Shown here: in pieces, positions 36,785-48,328 of the stretch
Numbering within the stretch: the stretch's first letter is position 1
Layout of the letters: every line of letters starts with the position of its first letter
Origin: Adenophora triphylla var. japonica
Taxonomy: Eukaryota > Streptophyta > Magnoliopsida > Asterales > Campanulaceae
Direction: 5' to 3'
Length of the DNA stretch: 64,000 bases
Assembly (NCBI GenBank): GCA_022495995.1
Contig: JAFEMH010002556.1
Span: forward strand, 124,001-188,000
The notes under the pieces: generated by a model
The model's database searches: none
What the model saw: the letters and a program-made list of their open reading frames with translations, nothing else
Told to the model about the DNA's origin: nothing
Made by a program: the position numbers and the translations under genes

Positions 36785-38160
36785 CCGTCCCTTCCCCTTC
36801 CATACCCCAATTTCACCTCTCTCCTATCCACGTCAAACACAAATAAACACCACTGAAAACCTTTCTTGCTCCCCTCCCCACCATCATCCCCATTGCACAG
36901 GGCCCCAAATTTTGAAGGGCCCCAATTTTATCTATGCCCATTAAATATATATATAAAACAGATTATTGTATTAATTTTTTAAAGGGCAAATTGCAATTTA
37001 GGGCCTGAAGTCGAGGGGATATTCTCCAAATGGGGCCCCATATTCTTATTTCGCACAGGGCCTGATCATCCCCCGTCAGAAGTCGTCTACCCACCCCTCC
37101 ATCTCATCTCTATTTCCTCTTTCAAATCAGATCTAAGGCCCCCTATCCATTTTGGGGAAAGAAGAAAGAAATTTTGTTCTACATATGGATTTATAATCAT
37201 TTATATTGGAAATGATTTTGCAGTTTACAGTAGGATTGATGGGATTGAGTTTTTAATTAGACTTTGGTGATTTTACAGTTTATAATTGGGCTGGCGATTT
37301 ATTATTGGTGTTAGTGTTAATGTTGGTATTGCGGTGTTGTTGATGGTGTTGACGGTGGTGGTGGTGATGATCATGGTGGTAATGGTGATGTTACTGGGCA
37401 AGAAAAGTTTGAAATGGTTTGGGAGGGGGTGGCGGCTGTCACTTAGTCCTAGTTTTTTTTTTGTATATTCATACATCAGCAAGCCTATTTGGCACATTTA
37501 GGCCACGTGTATGTGTGAAATTACCAAAAAAACTGCCTAGTAAGTAATTCCGTTAGATTTTGGAAGAAAGTTAACGATGACCAAATTTCCCCTAATTAAA
37601 TGCGAGTACAAGGGCATATGTGCGGAAGATGGACTTTAGGGCAAATCTGTGTCTAATCCCCGAGTAAGAATTAACAAAGAATCCTTGAATACTATATCAA
37701 CCCGATTAGAATCACCATTCTCACTAAATAACATAAATGATTATGGTGGTGGAGATACCGTCAAGTCATCTCTAGACTTGCGTCAACACAATAGTGAGCC
37801 TTAACAGTGAAAAAGTGACTGAGACAAAAAAGGAACCATTTTTTACCTTGAAAAATACATGTTTCTTTAAAATACTAACATTTCCACAATGAGAAGTATA
37901 ATATTTACAATGAAAAGGAACACTTTCGGTATGAGAAGTACACATTTCCTAGGTATTGTATTCTTCTAATTTTTGCATAGTTGGATGTGGTTTCATTATT
38001 AGTGTGTTGGTGCAAATCTACAGGGAACTTGAAAGACTTGAGATATCTCTAAATAAGAGGCTCGCGGTTGCTGAAAGCAAAATTGCTATCAATATAGGCC
38101 AATAGAGATTCAAGACTCAATCATAGAATGAATCTGAATAATCAAGAGAATTTCACTCAC

Positions 38161-38658
38161 CGTAAAATTCGGCAAGAATCAGCGCAGTCAAAAGAGCAAC
38201 AGCAGTTACTCCTGCATAGTCATCATCACTGCTGATACTTTGTAAATAAGTATATGTGCTCCTTTGTCCAAAATCAATAGCAACAAGAAGTGGTGGGTAG
38301 CCATTATTATTCCTAGTTGACAGCATAGACGGATTTCTTTTCATCAAGATTTTTATAGCGTCAACATTTCCAACCATTGCAGCAATACTTAGGGCTGTGT
38401 CACCAGAACTAGTTTTCAGATTCAATGCATTCTCTGGCAAACGTTCCACCAGCCTTTCAACAAAATTATTAGCCTTCCCGGTCCCAACAGCTACATGGAG
38501 AACTGTCTCGTTGTATACTGTGATAATGGCTGTTGCCGCGTTTCCGTCTCTGTCCAAGAATTCATTGGCTGTCTCCCAATCACCCCCAAGTGCAGCCTTG
38601 TATAGCGGTAGGTACAAGCTAACAACCTTCCTTTCCCAGACGTCTCTTTCTTGGGGTT
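38161..38658 (-). pseudogene. Antisense copy of ankyrin exon 2
   Basis: The minus-strand exon, with acceptor TTCAG before 38658 and donor GTGAGT after 38161, is open throughout: ERDVWERKVVSLYLPLYKAA, GDWETANEFLDRDGN, ETVLHVAVGTG, GDTALSIAAMVGN, NNGYPPLLVAIDFGQ, ILAEFYG. It is three bases longer than the plus-strand exon at 39626-40120. No other exon is found on the minus strand between here and 35.4 kb, so it is an orphan exon within intron 1 of the plus-strand gene. Alternatively it could belong to a separate minus-strand gene extending left, for which I see no exons. Confidence 0.75.
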
Positions 38659-39625
38659 CTGAACGAAAACGTCAATAACCATCATTCATAAAAAGCCATA
38701 CAAATCCTAACAACAATTTTTCTAACTTCTAAAAGAAAATATGTTTTTTGTTCCATTTTTTCTCTTCGTAATAATAGATAAACAGAGTGTTCGAGAAACA
38801 GGAAACACTGGAATACACTTCAAGTTTATTTGTTTCATGAGAAACAAGGTTCACTGTTACATTGTTGAGCCAATCAATTCAATAATAAAATAGTCACTCG
38901 TTTTCAGTTACCTTTTCTCACCACAAAGAACGGAACAAAGGAGAGATTACATGATATGCAAAAAAACATGCAGATCTAGTGCGTAGCTGTTTCCTAATTA
39001 CTAAATTTGAGCAGTAGCATATGTTTTCCTCTCCTAATTACTAAATTATGTATTTCAATTTGACTAGTAGCTAATAAAACAATCTAAATGTAACAGTGAA
39101 CCTTGTTTCTCATGAAACACTGGAATACAAACAATTTTGTTATCATGGTTTTTCAGAAATCATTCAAAACCCGTGGACAGTAGTATTATTTCATTTTAGA
39201 TTGTTTTATTAGCTACTAGTCAAATTGAAATACATAATTTAGTAATTAGGAGAGGAAAACATATGCTACTGCTCAAATTTAGTAATTAGGAAACAACTAC
39301 GCACTAGATTTGCATGTATTTTTGCATATCCTGTAATCTCTCCTTTGTTCCGTTCTTTGTGGTGAGAAAAGGTAACTGAAAACAAGTGACTGTTTTATTA
39401 TTGAATTGATTGGCTCAACAATGTAACAGTGAACCTTGTTTCTCATGAAACAAATAAACTTGAAGTGTATTCCAGTGTTTCCTGTTTCTCGAACACTCTG
39501 TTTATCTATTAATACGAAGAGAAAAAATGGAACAAAAAAACATATTTTGTTTTAGAAGTTAGAAAAATTGTTGTTAGGATTTGTATGGCTTTTTATGAAT
39601 GATGGTTATTGACGTTTTCGTTCAG

Positions 39626-40120
39626 AACCCCAAGAAAGAGACGTCTGGGAAAGGAAGGTTAGCTTGTACATACCGCTATACAAGGCTACACTTAAGGGTG
39701 ATTGGGAGACAGCCAATGAATTCTTGGACAGAGATGGAAATGCGGCAACAGCCATTATCACAGTATACAACGAGACAGATCTCCATGTAGCTGTTGGGAC
39801 CGGGAAGGCTAATAATTTTGTTGAAAGGCTGGTGGAACGTTTGCCAGAGAATGCATTGAATCTGAAAACTAGTTCTGGTGACACAGCCCTAAGTATTGCT
39901 GCAATGGTTGAAAATGTTGACGCTATAAAAATCTTGATGAAAAGAAATCCGTCTATGTTGTCAACTAGGAATAATAATGGCTACCCACCACTTCTTGTTG
40001 CTATTGATTTTGGACAAAGGAGCACATATACTTATTTACAAAGTATCAGCATTGATGATGACTATGCAGGAGTAACTGCTGTTGCTCTTTTGACTGCACT
40101 GATTCTTGCCGAATTTTACG
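39626..40120 (+). CDS. Exon 2 of the ankyrin gene
   Basis: Acceptor TTTTCGTTCAG at 39615-39625; donor G before GTGAGT at 40121. Translation from the exon 1 junction: EPQERDVWERKVSLYIPLYK and onward to ILAEFYG. It encodes about four ankyrin repeats and has no stop. The phase-1 end joins exon 3 (AT) to give Asp in FYDLALEFVKRY, a contiguous family motif, which supports the 8.2-kb intron 2. Confidence 0.75.
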
Positions 40121-41520
40121 GTGAGTGAAATTCTCTTGATTATTCAGATTCATTCTATGATTGAGTCTTGAATATCTATTGGCCTATATTGATAGCAATT
40201 TTGCTTTCAGCAACCGCGAGCCTCTTATTTAGAGATATCTCAAGTCTTTCAAGTTCCCTGTAGATTTGCACCAACACACTAATAATGAAGCCACATCCAA
40301 CTATGCAAAAATTAGAAGAATACAATACCTAGGAAATGTGTACTTCTCATACCGAAAGTGTTCCTTTTCATTGTAAATATTATACTTCTCATTGTGGAAA
40401 TGTTAGTATTTTAAAGAAACATGTATTTTTCAAGGTAAAAAATGGTTCCTTTTTTGTCTCAGTCACTTTTTCACTGTTAAGGCTCACTATTGTGTTGACG
40501 CAAGTCTAGAGATGACTTGACGGTATCTCCACCACCATAATCATTTATGTTATTTAGTGAGAATGGTGATTCTAATCGGGTTGATATAGTATTCAAGGAT
40601 TCTTTGTTAATTCTTACTCGGGGATTAGACACTGATTTGCCCTTAAGTCCATCTTCCGCACATATGCCCTTGTACTCACATTTAATTAGGGGAAATTTGG
40701 CCATCGTTAACTTTCTTCCAAAATCTAACGAAATTACTTACTAGGCAGTTTTTTTGGTAATTTCACACATACACGTGGCCTAAATGTGCTAAATAGGCTT
40801 GCTGATGTATGAATATACAAAAAAAAAACTAGGACTAAGTGAGCCGCCACCCCCTCCCAAACCATTTCAAACTTTTCTTGCCCAGTAACATCACCATGAT
40901 CATCACCACCACCACCGACAACACCATCAACAACACCGCAATACCAACATTAACACCAACACCAATAATAAATCGCCAGCCCAATTATAAACTGTAAAAT
41001 CACCAAAAGTCTAATTAAAAACTCAATCCCATCAATCCTACTGTAAACTGCAAAATCATTTCCAATATAAATGATTATAAATCCATATGTAGAACAAAAT
41101 TTCTTTCTTCTTTCCCCAAAATGGATAGGGGGCCTTATATCTGATTTGAAAGAGGAAATAGAGATGAGATGGAGGGGTGGGTAGACGACTTCTGACGGGG
41201 GATGATCAGGCCTGGTGCGAAATAAGAATATGAGGCCCCATTTGGAGAATACTCCCTCGACTTCAGGCCCTAAATTGCAATTTGCTCTTTAAAAAATTAA
41301 TACAATAACCTATTTTTTATATATATATATTTAATGGGCATAGATAAAATTGGGGCCCTTCAAAATTTGGGGCCCTGTGCAAAGGAACCTAATGTTCCCT
41401 GTCTGAGCCGACCCTGGGGATGATGGTGGGGAGGGGAGCAAGAAAGGTTTTCAGTGGTGTTTATTTGTGTTTGACGTGGATAGGAGAGAGGTGAAATTGG
41501 GGTATGGAAGGGGAAGGGAC

Positions 41521-43237
41521 GGTTGATAAGGGTCGAGAAGATGTAGGGACGGCTGGGAGGGTGTGGAAAGAACGGTTGGGAGGAAGGGTGGCGGGTGGAG
41601 AGGAAGAGGGGGGTGGGCAACTGGGCAAGAAAAGTTTGAAATGGTTTGGGAGGGGGCGGCGGCGGCGGTCACTTAGTCTTAGATCTTTTTTTGTGGTATC
41701 TGTAATACAATACAAGATCAATTAACTGCCTCTTATCTACCACAAAAACATTAATAAGATAATCGAAAAGATGAGGTTTAAATTCACCAGACAGATTATT
41801 TTAGAATGATGATTTTGTTTTTCTAAAAAATTCAGATCATCAAAGCTTCCAGATCTAAGCTTCGAAGTGAAGCAACCAAGAAAAGGAATTGGTGGTCCAG
41901 TGATGGTGACGATAACAAAATCCCAATTCATATTATTGATCGTCTTAAATGGGATATGGGTTTGCCTCAAATGAAAATAATGTATACCCAGATAGAAGGA
42001 TTGAAATTTGTCTTTGAGGTAAGAATGACAGTGTGTGGTTTGCCTGAGATGCAGGCGAAAATGGGGATGGGTTGGGTGATGGAGAAAAGTGCCGGCTTGA
42101 GGTGGGGTAGGTAGATGAGGGTGGCGGGGTGTAGGGTTGGTGTTGGTGGCGGAAAAGGAGGTGGTGATGGGTAGGGTTGGATGGTTAAATTTGTGGAAAG
42201 ATGGTTGTCATAGGGGAGAATTGGGTTAATTGAAGCCAGTTTTTCCCACTAATTTTGATCAGCTAAGCTGTGTACAACAATTATGCAGGTGCCCTTTGAA
42301 TATTCCTCTCCTGAATTGAATAGAACATGGGAGGCGGATAAAATGGTAGAAGAGAGCCAGAGGAGTGTTGTGGCGTTGTTGATGGAGGGAGAGGGCGAGA
42401 GATTAAGAGAGAGAGAGAGAGACTGAGCAAGTAATGTGGGAGAGAGAAGAGAGATTCTAGAGAGAGGTTAATTTATGAATGAGTGGAGAGAGATTTAATT
42501 TAGAGAGAGAGAGAGAGAGGAAGGTGGGTGGGTGGGTGGCCGGAGGTGGGGATGGTGGTGGGTGATGGAGAAGAAGGGGAAGAAGACAAGATATAAATTG
42601 AGAGAGGTTAATTTGGTGAATAAATAATTTACATTGTACACCTTTTATTTTTTAATTTTATACTTAAAATCATTGTAGTTATGTTATATTAATTGGATTG
42701 ATTTTCCAATTTTACCCTTCATAAAATGGGTCACATGCATTGTACATGTCAATTTAACTGAAAAAATAGATGTCGTAAGCTCTAGGTACCTTAAACGGGC
42801 ATCCAAAATAGATGAGATACTGTGATTGCAACGAAAACTAATTTAGGTATGGAAACCAAACAAACCTTGGGATACTATATTTGCATTTTGTCCTTATAAT
42901 AATTTTGACACTACTTAAGAAAAATTATGATTCCGCCACCATTGTTTTCTTCATATTATGGATAACATTATATTTTCAATAAATGATAATTTACAAAAAA
43001 TAATAATGGTAAAATGGGGATTAAGAAAATATTTTTTCACTAACCCTAAATGGATAACGGTCCCGGATAATTGACTTCCTCATATTCTCTCCGGCGGTTA
43101 CACAAACAAACCACCCTCCATCAAATGTTGATTATGGAACAAAGTAATCATCAGGGTATTGGGTAGATTTTTTTTATTTTTTTTGTTTTGGATGAAAGGA
43201 AGGCGATTTCATCATTTCTTTAATTTGTGTACTGTCA
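41521..43237. other. Intron 2 spacer, GA-rich
   Basis: A duplicate of arm sequence (GGGCAAGAAAAGTTTGAAAT) lies at 41622. GA-rich tracts include GAGAGAGAGAGA near 42405-42520. ATCATCAAAGCTTCC and later text near 41835-42020 may be a decayed gene fragment, but I do not recognise it. Confidence 0.35.
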
Positions 43238-43269
43238 CCGTGCCAGTGGCACGGGTAAGAGAATACTAG
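43238..43269 (+). mobile_element. Helitron 3' terminus
   Basis: The hairpin CCGTGCCAGTGGCACGG (43238-43254), spacer GTAAGAGAATA, CTAG at 43266-43269, then T. The element should extend to lower coordinates; its 5' end was not located. Confidence 0.65.
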
Positions 43270-43627
43270 TAATCATACATTAATACGCCTATTTGGCAAG
43301 TTTAGGCCCCGTGTAACTATAAAAGTACCGAAAAACTTGCCTAGACAACAATTTCGTCAAATTTTGGATGAAAAGTTAACGATGCACAAATTTTCCCTAA
43401 TTAAATGTGAATACACGGGGATATGTGCGGAAAATGGATATAGTAATCATATTTGCGTCTAATCCCTAATTACAGGGGAAAATGTCATATTTCCCTTTTC
43501 TTCTAAAACATAGTAACTTTTTTTAGAACATTGAACTGTGTATACTGTTAACTATAGTGCTGCTCAGTGTACACTTATTTTAATCATTTAGTTCTTCCTT
43601 TTTCTATCCTTACTTAGATTATATATA

Positions 43628-43903
43628 CTCCCTCCGTCCCAATAAAAGCTTCACTAATTACCCAAAAGGGTGCCCGTTAGAAGCTTCACCTTTCCTTTTT
43701 TTGGCAAAGAATCTTTACTATTTTCTCCACTCATTCTCTCTCCTACATTATTTTAATACTCACAACACCATTATAATTTACTATTCCCTCCACTAATTCT
43801 CTCTCCTATTTTCAAATTACAATCACAACTTTTTTTTCCCCTCCCATTTCCATAATTTGCGTGCCCACCCAAAAGGGTGAAACACTTATTGGGACGGAGG
43901 GAG
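43628..43903. mobile_element. Stowaway MITE
   Basis: 276 bp between TA sites, with perfect ends CTCCCTCCGTCCCAAT and ATTGGGACGGAGGGAG. Subterminal AAAAGGGTG words resemble the elements at 9726 and 13096. Confidence 0.85.
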
Positions 43904-44170
43904 TATATATCTAGTGAGTTACGTAAAGCTCCTTGTTGGTGATCATAATGTTTTAGTTCTCTTGTACAAATAATGTTATATAAAGGCTATACATGTCTAC
44001 ATTCTACAAAAACTTGAAATTGGGATTGAGGGAGAATCTTATTTTGATCTTTTACAAGATATGAGTTTCATAATAGACTTTGAATTGAGAAAGAACCCAA
44101 GAACTGAGAACTTGTTGGTGTATTTTATACATTTAAGTAGCTTCAATATAATTCACATTCTGATACTTAC

Positions 44171-44733
44171 CTCCCTCTGTAAAGCCTCGTCCAGCTCCTG
44201 CTTATCATCAGGGGTGATGTCTTTCGCATACAATTGGGACAAACAATTCCTTATCCTGAAACAAAAGTTACAATTACTTAGTAAAACAAGAGAAATTTAA
44301 GGTTCCTAAACCACATCAAAAACACTTGAAAAAAAAAAAACCTTCCATGCTTCTGAAGTAAAGATCTACGAACAGATTGAGTAGGATGAGTAGTAAAGAC
44401 CAAGTCAACTGTTTGATTCTTCAGTGCATCGAAAACTTCTTCAGGAGACTTCTTAAGCTTGTGAACAAGTTTCTTGAGAGTTTCTTCGATATCAGATTCA
44501 GTTGTGGCATTTGCCTCATCGGCGAAATTTCCCTTCTTCAGTTTGTTCCTTCGACGGTGAGCAATCTGAACCTCCTCTGTCAGATTGGCCAAGTTAAGCA
44601 TCTGAGAGAAAGCTTTTGCAATGACAATTGAGTCCCCATGATCTAAACTTGTCAGTACACTACCAAGCTCCTCCAGCTTCTTGGGGTCCCTCTTTCCTTC
44701 ATACTCAGCTGAAAGCTCATAGCATTCTTGAAC
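44171..44733 (-). pseudogene. PPC: Captured PEP carboxylase fragment (exons 2 and 3)
   Basis: The minus-strand exon at 44733-44342 reads [76 protein letters not shown], then [19 protein letters not shown]. The exon at 44255-44171 (85 bp) reads [28 protein letters not shown]. These match plant-type phosphoenolpyruvate carboxylase, including the THPTQS motif. Introns are retained, so it was copied as DNA. There are no stops, but the first exon and all later ones are absent. The exon 2 donor is a poor GTTTTTT. It lies antisense inside intron 2 of the ankyrin gene, directly downstream of the CMT3 fragment. Confidence 0.9.
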
Positions 44734-45059
44734 CTATGCAAACAGTTCATTGAGTTGGGTTGGTCAGTTTAAAGGCCTTGGTACACTTCTAATTCGAAAA
44801 AAAGATTCCTACATAGGTGAACTACAAGAATCAGTTTCGGTATAAGAAGCTAAGGATCTGTACAGTTCTTCCATGATCCATCAATGGATCTGGTTTAGTG
44901 CAATTGATTTTGAATAGCCAAACAACACTTACAATATAAATTAAGCAAAAGATTGTGCCCATTACAGTGATATTTAATGTCTACTAGAACTGTAATTATT
45001 CATTTAAAGTATACCAGAACTGTAATTTTTTTCGTTAAAGACTAACATTGCCAAAGTAC

Positions 45060-45396
45060 CGATGAGGCCAACGCTGACGAGCCTCGTCTTCAGGAACTGG
45101 CTCGCCTATGAATCGAGACTCCTCTTCTTCAGATTTTGGCTCAACATTACGCACCGGCTGCTTCCTAGCGAACCGGATCTGGAGGAACCACCAGCCGGAG
45201 ACGACGTCGTATCCTCACTATTCCCTTCTACTTCTTCTTCGAATCCGATTTCGCTATTCTCCAACTCGAAAACCTCTTCCTCTACCTCCTCGATTTTCGG
45301 CTCAGTAATCACCTGTTCCTTCTCCGCCTTCTTCGTCCTCTTCCAAGTTGTAGCTGCAGATCCTGATGGAGACTTTCCTTTGCGCTTGCCGGCCAT
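45060..45396 (-). pseudogene. CMT3: Captured chromomethylase exon 1 (CMT3-like)
   Basis: The minus strand from ATG 45396: MAGKRKGKSPSGSAATTWKR, KKAEKEQVITEPKIEEVEEE, and so on. Near 45185 the family reading passes to another frame (RKQPVRNVEPKSEEEESRF, IGEPVPEDEARQRWPHRY) and reaches a GTACTT donor at 45059. The GEP-PE-EA-RWPHRY motif is the conserved N-terminal block of plant CMT3 DNA cytosine methyltransferases. The BAH, chromo and catalytic domains are absent. The frameshift kills the local protein. Upstream DNA (45397-45680) looks like the original leader and promoter. Confidence 0.8.
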
Positions 45397-45578
45397 TGCA
45401 GCGGAGAGAGTCGACGGTGAAGAGAGAGGAAGGGCAGAGTTGCCGCAGAGATATGGTACGGAGTATTGTGTGTTTTAATAAAGTGTGGAGAGAGAAAGTG
45501 TGAGGGCGAGGGTTTTGTTAAATAAGAGAGTGAGAGACTGGCGGAGAATTAAATTTTGAAATTGGGAAAGTCGTGTGG

Positions 45579-45586
45579 GCGGGAAA
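45579..45586 (-). promoter_or_regulatory. E2F-type site in captured CMT3 promoter
   Basis: On the minus strand TTTCCCGC (within ATTTCCCGCCCAC) matches the E2F consensus, about 185 bases before the CMT3 ATG. This fits S-phase control expected of a maintenance methyltransferase gene. Binding is inferred only. Confidence 0.45.
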
Positions 45587-45686
45587 TGGCAAAAATTTTG
45601 GGAGGGGAAAGGAATGATTTGAAGTAATGGCTTGAAATTCTGAAAAGGTGAACGTTGGTGCAGTTTGGTTGTAGGATTAATAAATA

Positions 45687-45917
45687 CTCCCTCCGTTCAA
45701 GTACATACTTCACGGTTACTGTTCACGCGTGAATTAAGGAAAAAAATAATGATATAATGTTGTGAGTGTAAAAGTAAAATAGGAGAGAGAATGAGTGGAG
45801 GGAATAGTAAATTATAATGGTGTTATGAGTATTAAAATAATGTAGGAGACAAAGTGTGAAGTATATAATTGGACACTCAAAATAAAAAGTGTGAAGTATG
45901 TAACTGGACGGAGGGAG
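45687..45917. mobile_element. Stowaway MITE
   Basis: 231 bp between TA sites, with ends CTCCCTCCGTTCAAGTACA and inverted CTCCCTCCGTCCAGTTACA. The terminal CCC is altered to a TCA or CCA form. Confidence 0.8.
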
Positions 45918-46187
45918 TATTTCAAATGGGGAAATTAGTTTCCATAATGGAATTATAAGTAATTGGCAATTATAGTCTTGGATGAATATTTCAAATTATT
46001 ATTTATGCTTTTAGTTTGGTTCATCAATCAATCTGATTCATTCAACGATTATGTTTCTTATGATTCTTGATACGTTTTTCAGTTTGTTTCGTTGATTTTT
46101 TCATACAATGTATTTTTATACTGTAATTATTTTAGTTTTGGTACATGAATCTGGTTGATTTAATATAATTTGAATTTTTTTCATATA

Positions 46188-46464
46188 CTCCCTCCGTCCC
46201 ACCAATTGCTTCACCCTTTTCCTCCGGCACGGGAATTATGGTAATGGGAGGGAAAAAAAAATGTTGTGAGTGTAATTTGAAAATAGGAGAGATAATTAGT
46301 GGAGGGAATAGTGAATTTGAAAAGTGTTGTGAGTGTAATAGTGTTTTAGGAGAGAGAATGAGTGAAGAGAATAGTGAAGATTCTTTGCCAAAAAAGAAAA
46401 GGTGAAGCTTCTAACGGGACGCCCTTTTGGATAATTAATGAATCTTTTATTGGGACGGAGGGAG
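46188..46464. mobile_element. Stowaway MITE
   Basis: 277 bp between TA sites, with perfect ends CTCCCTCCGTCCCAC and GGGACGGAGGGAG. It is nearly the inverse of the element at 43628-43903 in internal sequence. Confidence 0.85.
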
Positions 46465-46496
46465 TATTAATTTTCAGTTGATTTTTTTTCATTCAA

Positions 46497-47470
46497 TGTA
46501 GTGGTAGTGATAGTAATGGTGGTGGTAGTAGTAGTAGTAGTAGTGGTGGTAGTGGTAGTGGTGGTGGTGGTGGTGGTGGTGGTAGTGGTGATAGTAGTGG
46601 TAGTGATAGTAGTGGTAGTAGTGGTGGTAGTAGTAGCAGGGACGGATCTAGGATATCTCGATAGCGGGTGCACAATTTACACTACAATTTTTTTTTCAAA
46701 TCCATGCTCTAAATTCATATTATTTTCCCATATCTCCTAAAATTTGAAAATGAAAAGTTTTTTTTTTTTTTTTTTTTTCGAATACAAACTCTAAATCTAA
46801 AATCAATCGAACTCTAAATTTGAAAATAAATCAAAATCAAACATTAAATTTGAATAAAAATGATTTAGATCCAAAATATTTCATAGTTGGTGAAGCAAAC
46901 AATAAGCAACATAGTTGGGCTTTCAAAGAATTATAAGTGAAAAGGAAAAAAATTATAGACTGACAGTAGAGACAGAGAGTTTGGCTTTCAAAAGTGAGAA
47001 ATGAAATAAGGAAAAAATAAGTTAACAAGGATTGAACAAGTAACCTCCAAGTTATACAACTGCCGACTTACCACTCGGCCAAACACTTTTATATCATTGC
47101 AAACAAATAACTTTTATATATCCCAAAAGTGCGGGGCACTTCTAGGTCAAAAAGTTTTTTTTTTAATTTTTATAACTAGCCATTTTATTTGACCGGGTGC
47201 ACGTGCACCCCCACCTATAGCACTATATCCGTCCATGAGTAGTAGTGGTACTTGTAGTAGTAGTAGTGGTGGTAGTAGTAGTGGTAGTAGTGGTGGTAGT
47301 AGCGGTAGTAGTGGTGGTACTAGTAGTAGTAGTGGTAGTAGTGGTAGTGTGGTAGTAGTGGTAGTAGTGGTGGCAGTGGTAGTAGTGGTGGTGGTGGTGG
47401 TAGTAGTAGTGGTGGTGGTAGTGGTAGTGGTGGTGGTAGTAGTAGTAGTGGTGGGAGTGGTGGTGGTGGT
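46497..47470. repeat. (GTA/GTG)n microsatellite split by a hAT element
   Basis: Trinucleotide arrays at 46497-46636 and 47238-47470 of the same composition, interrupted by the hAT at 46637. The long Val, Ser or Thr reading frames here are artefacts of the repeat. Confidence 0.9.
46637..47237. mobile_element. Non-autonomous hAT with tRNA-like insert
   Basis: 601 bp. The ends are CAGGGACGGATCTAGG and inverted CATGGACGGATATAG, with an 8-bp duplication AGTAGTAG on both sides (weak evidence alone, as it lies in a repeat). The minus strand at about 47092-47030 reads GTTTGGCCGAGTGGTAAG, then GTTCAATCC, an A-box and B-box pair like a tRNA gene. Same length class as 3845-4439. Confidence 0.75.
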
Positions 47471-47879
47471 ATTGAAGGCGTTGCATTAGTAATATAACAA
47501 TTGCATTAGAAGGATGTAATGCAACGCCAGATAACTTAATGCAAGGGTGTTATCGAAGGCGTTGCATTAGTAATATAACAATTGCATTAGAATGATATAA
47601 TGCAACGCCATGTAACTTAATGCAAGGGTGTTATTGAAGGCGTTGCGTTAGTAATATAGCTATTGCATTAGAAAGGATATAATGCAACGCCAAGTAACTT
47701 AATGCAAGGGCTTTATTGATTGCGTTGCATTAGAAGAATCTAATGTAACGCCTAGAAACCTAAGGCAACGCAAAAGCCATAGTTGTTGTAATAGCTCAAA
47801 TAAATCGTTGCATTAATGAAATAATGCAACGCCATCCTAAAGCATTGATGCGTTACATTTGTTCGAAAATGTAGTAGTG
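47455..47879. mobile_element. CACTA element terminus with subterminal repeats
   Basis: The right end is GTAGTAGTG, inverse CACTACTAC, typical of the CACTA superfamily. Upstream, four units of about 81 bp each contain the inverted pair GGCGTTGCATTA and TAATGCAACGCC, consistent with subterminal transposase-binding repeats. The other end was not seen, so this may be a fragment. Confidence 0.6.
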
Positions 47880-48328
47880 TGCTATTGCTCCATATTTCTT
47901 CTTCATAGTGATTTAGCAACAAAATGTGGCTTTTAAGCCTTAAAATGTTTGTTTTTTAGATTGAATCTCGATTTCGTTTTCACTGTACGTCTCACTTGCC
48001 TGTGCCTCATGCCTAAGGCTCCAGCAGGTTTGTGTGCCTCGTTTTTCAAATTAACAACTATGGGTAGGAGGGAGGAGGAAAAGAGATTGGTGTTGACCGT
48101 TGATTGTTTGTGTTGTGAATCGCATGATCACTTGTTTGGCATTATACATACACATGTAATGGGGCTGTCGTTTTTGTCCACTTTGTGCATTTCTCTTCCT
48201 CAGCACCGAGTAACCTATACCTTTTATTGAAACAAACAGAAGAGTTTAATAGTTTTATTTTTTGATAAGAGAAAGAAGAAGAGTTTAATTATCTTCCTCA
48301 ACTTGAGAATCTAATTTTTTGTATCCAG

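Larger units (their letters stand above)
36785..41520. repeat. 4.7-kb near-palindrome carrying an ankyrin exon in each arm
   Basis: The left arm, about 36785-39088, is the inverse of the right arm, about 39199-41520, with a 110-bp spacer. Arms agree closely by eye over introns and exon alike. Differences include ERKVVSLYLPLYKAALGG versus ERKVSLYIPLYKATLKG and about 34 extra bases in the right arm near 41385. The spacer contains a further copy of an arm sequence (CAGTGAACCTTGTTTCTCAT, also at 39427 and inverted at 38850). Confidence 0.9.

Noticed and set aside
46501..47489. Poly-Val, Poly-Thr and Gly/Ser-rich frames
   Set aside because: They are translations of the GTA/GTG microsatellite on either strand.
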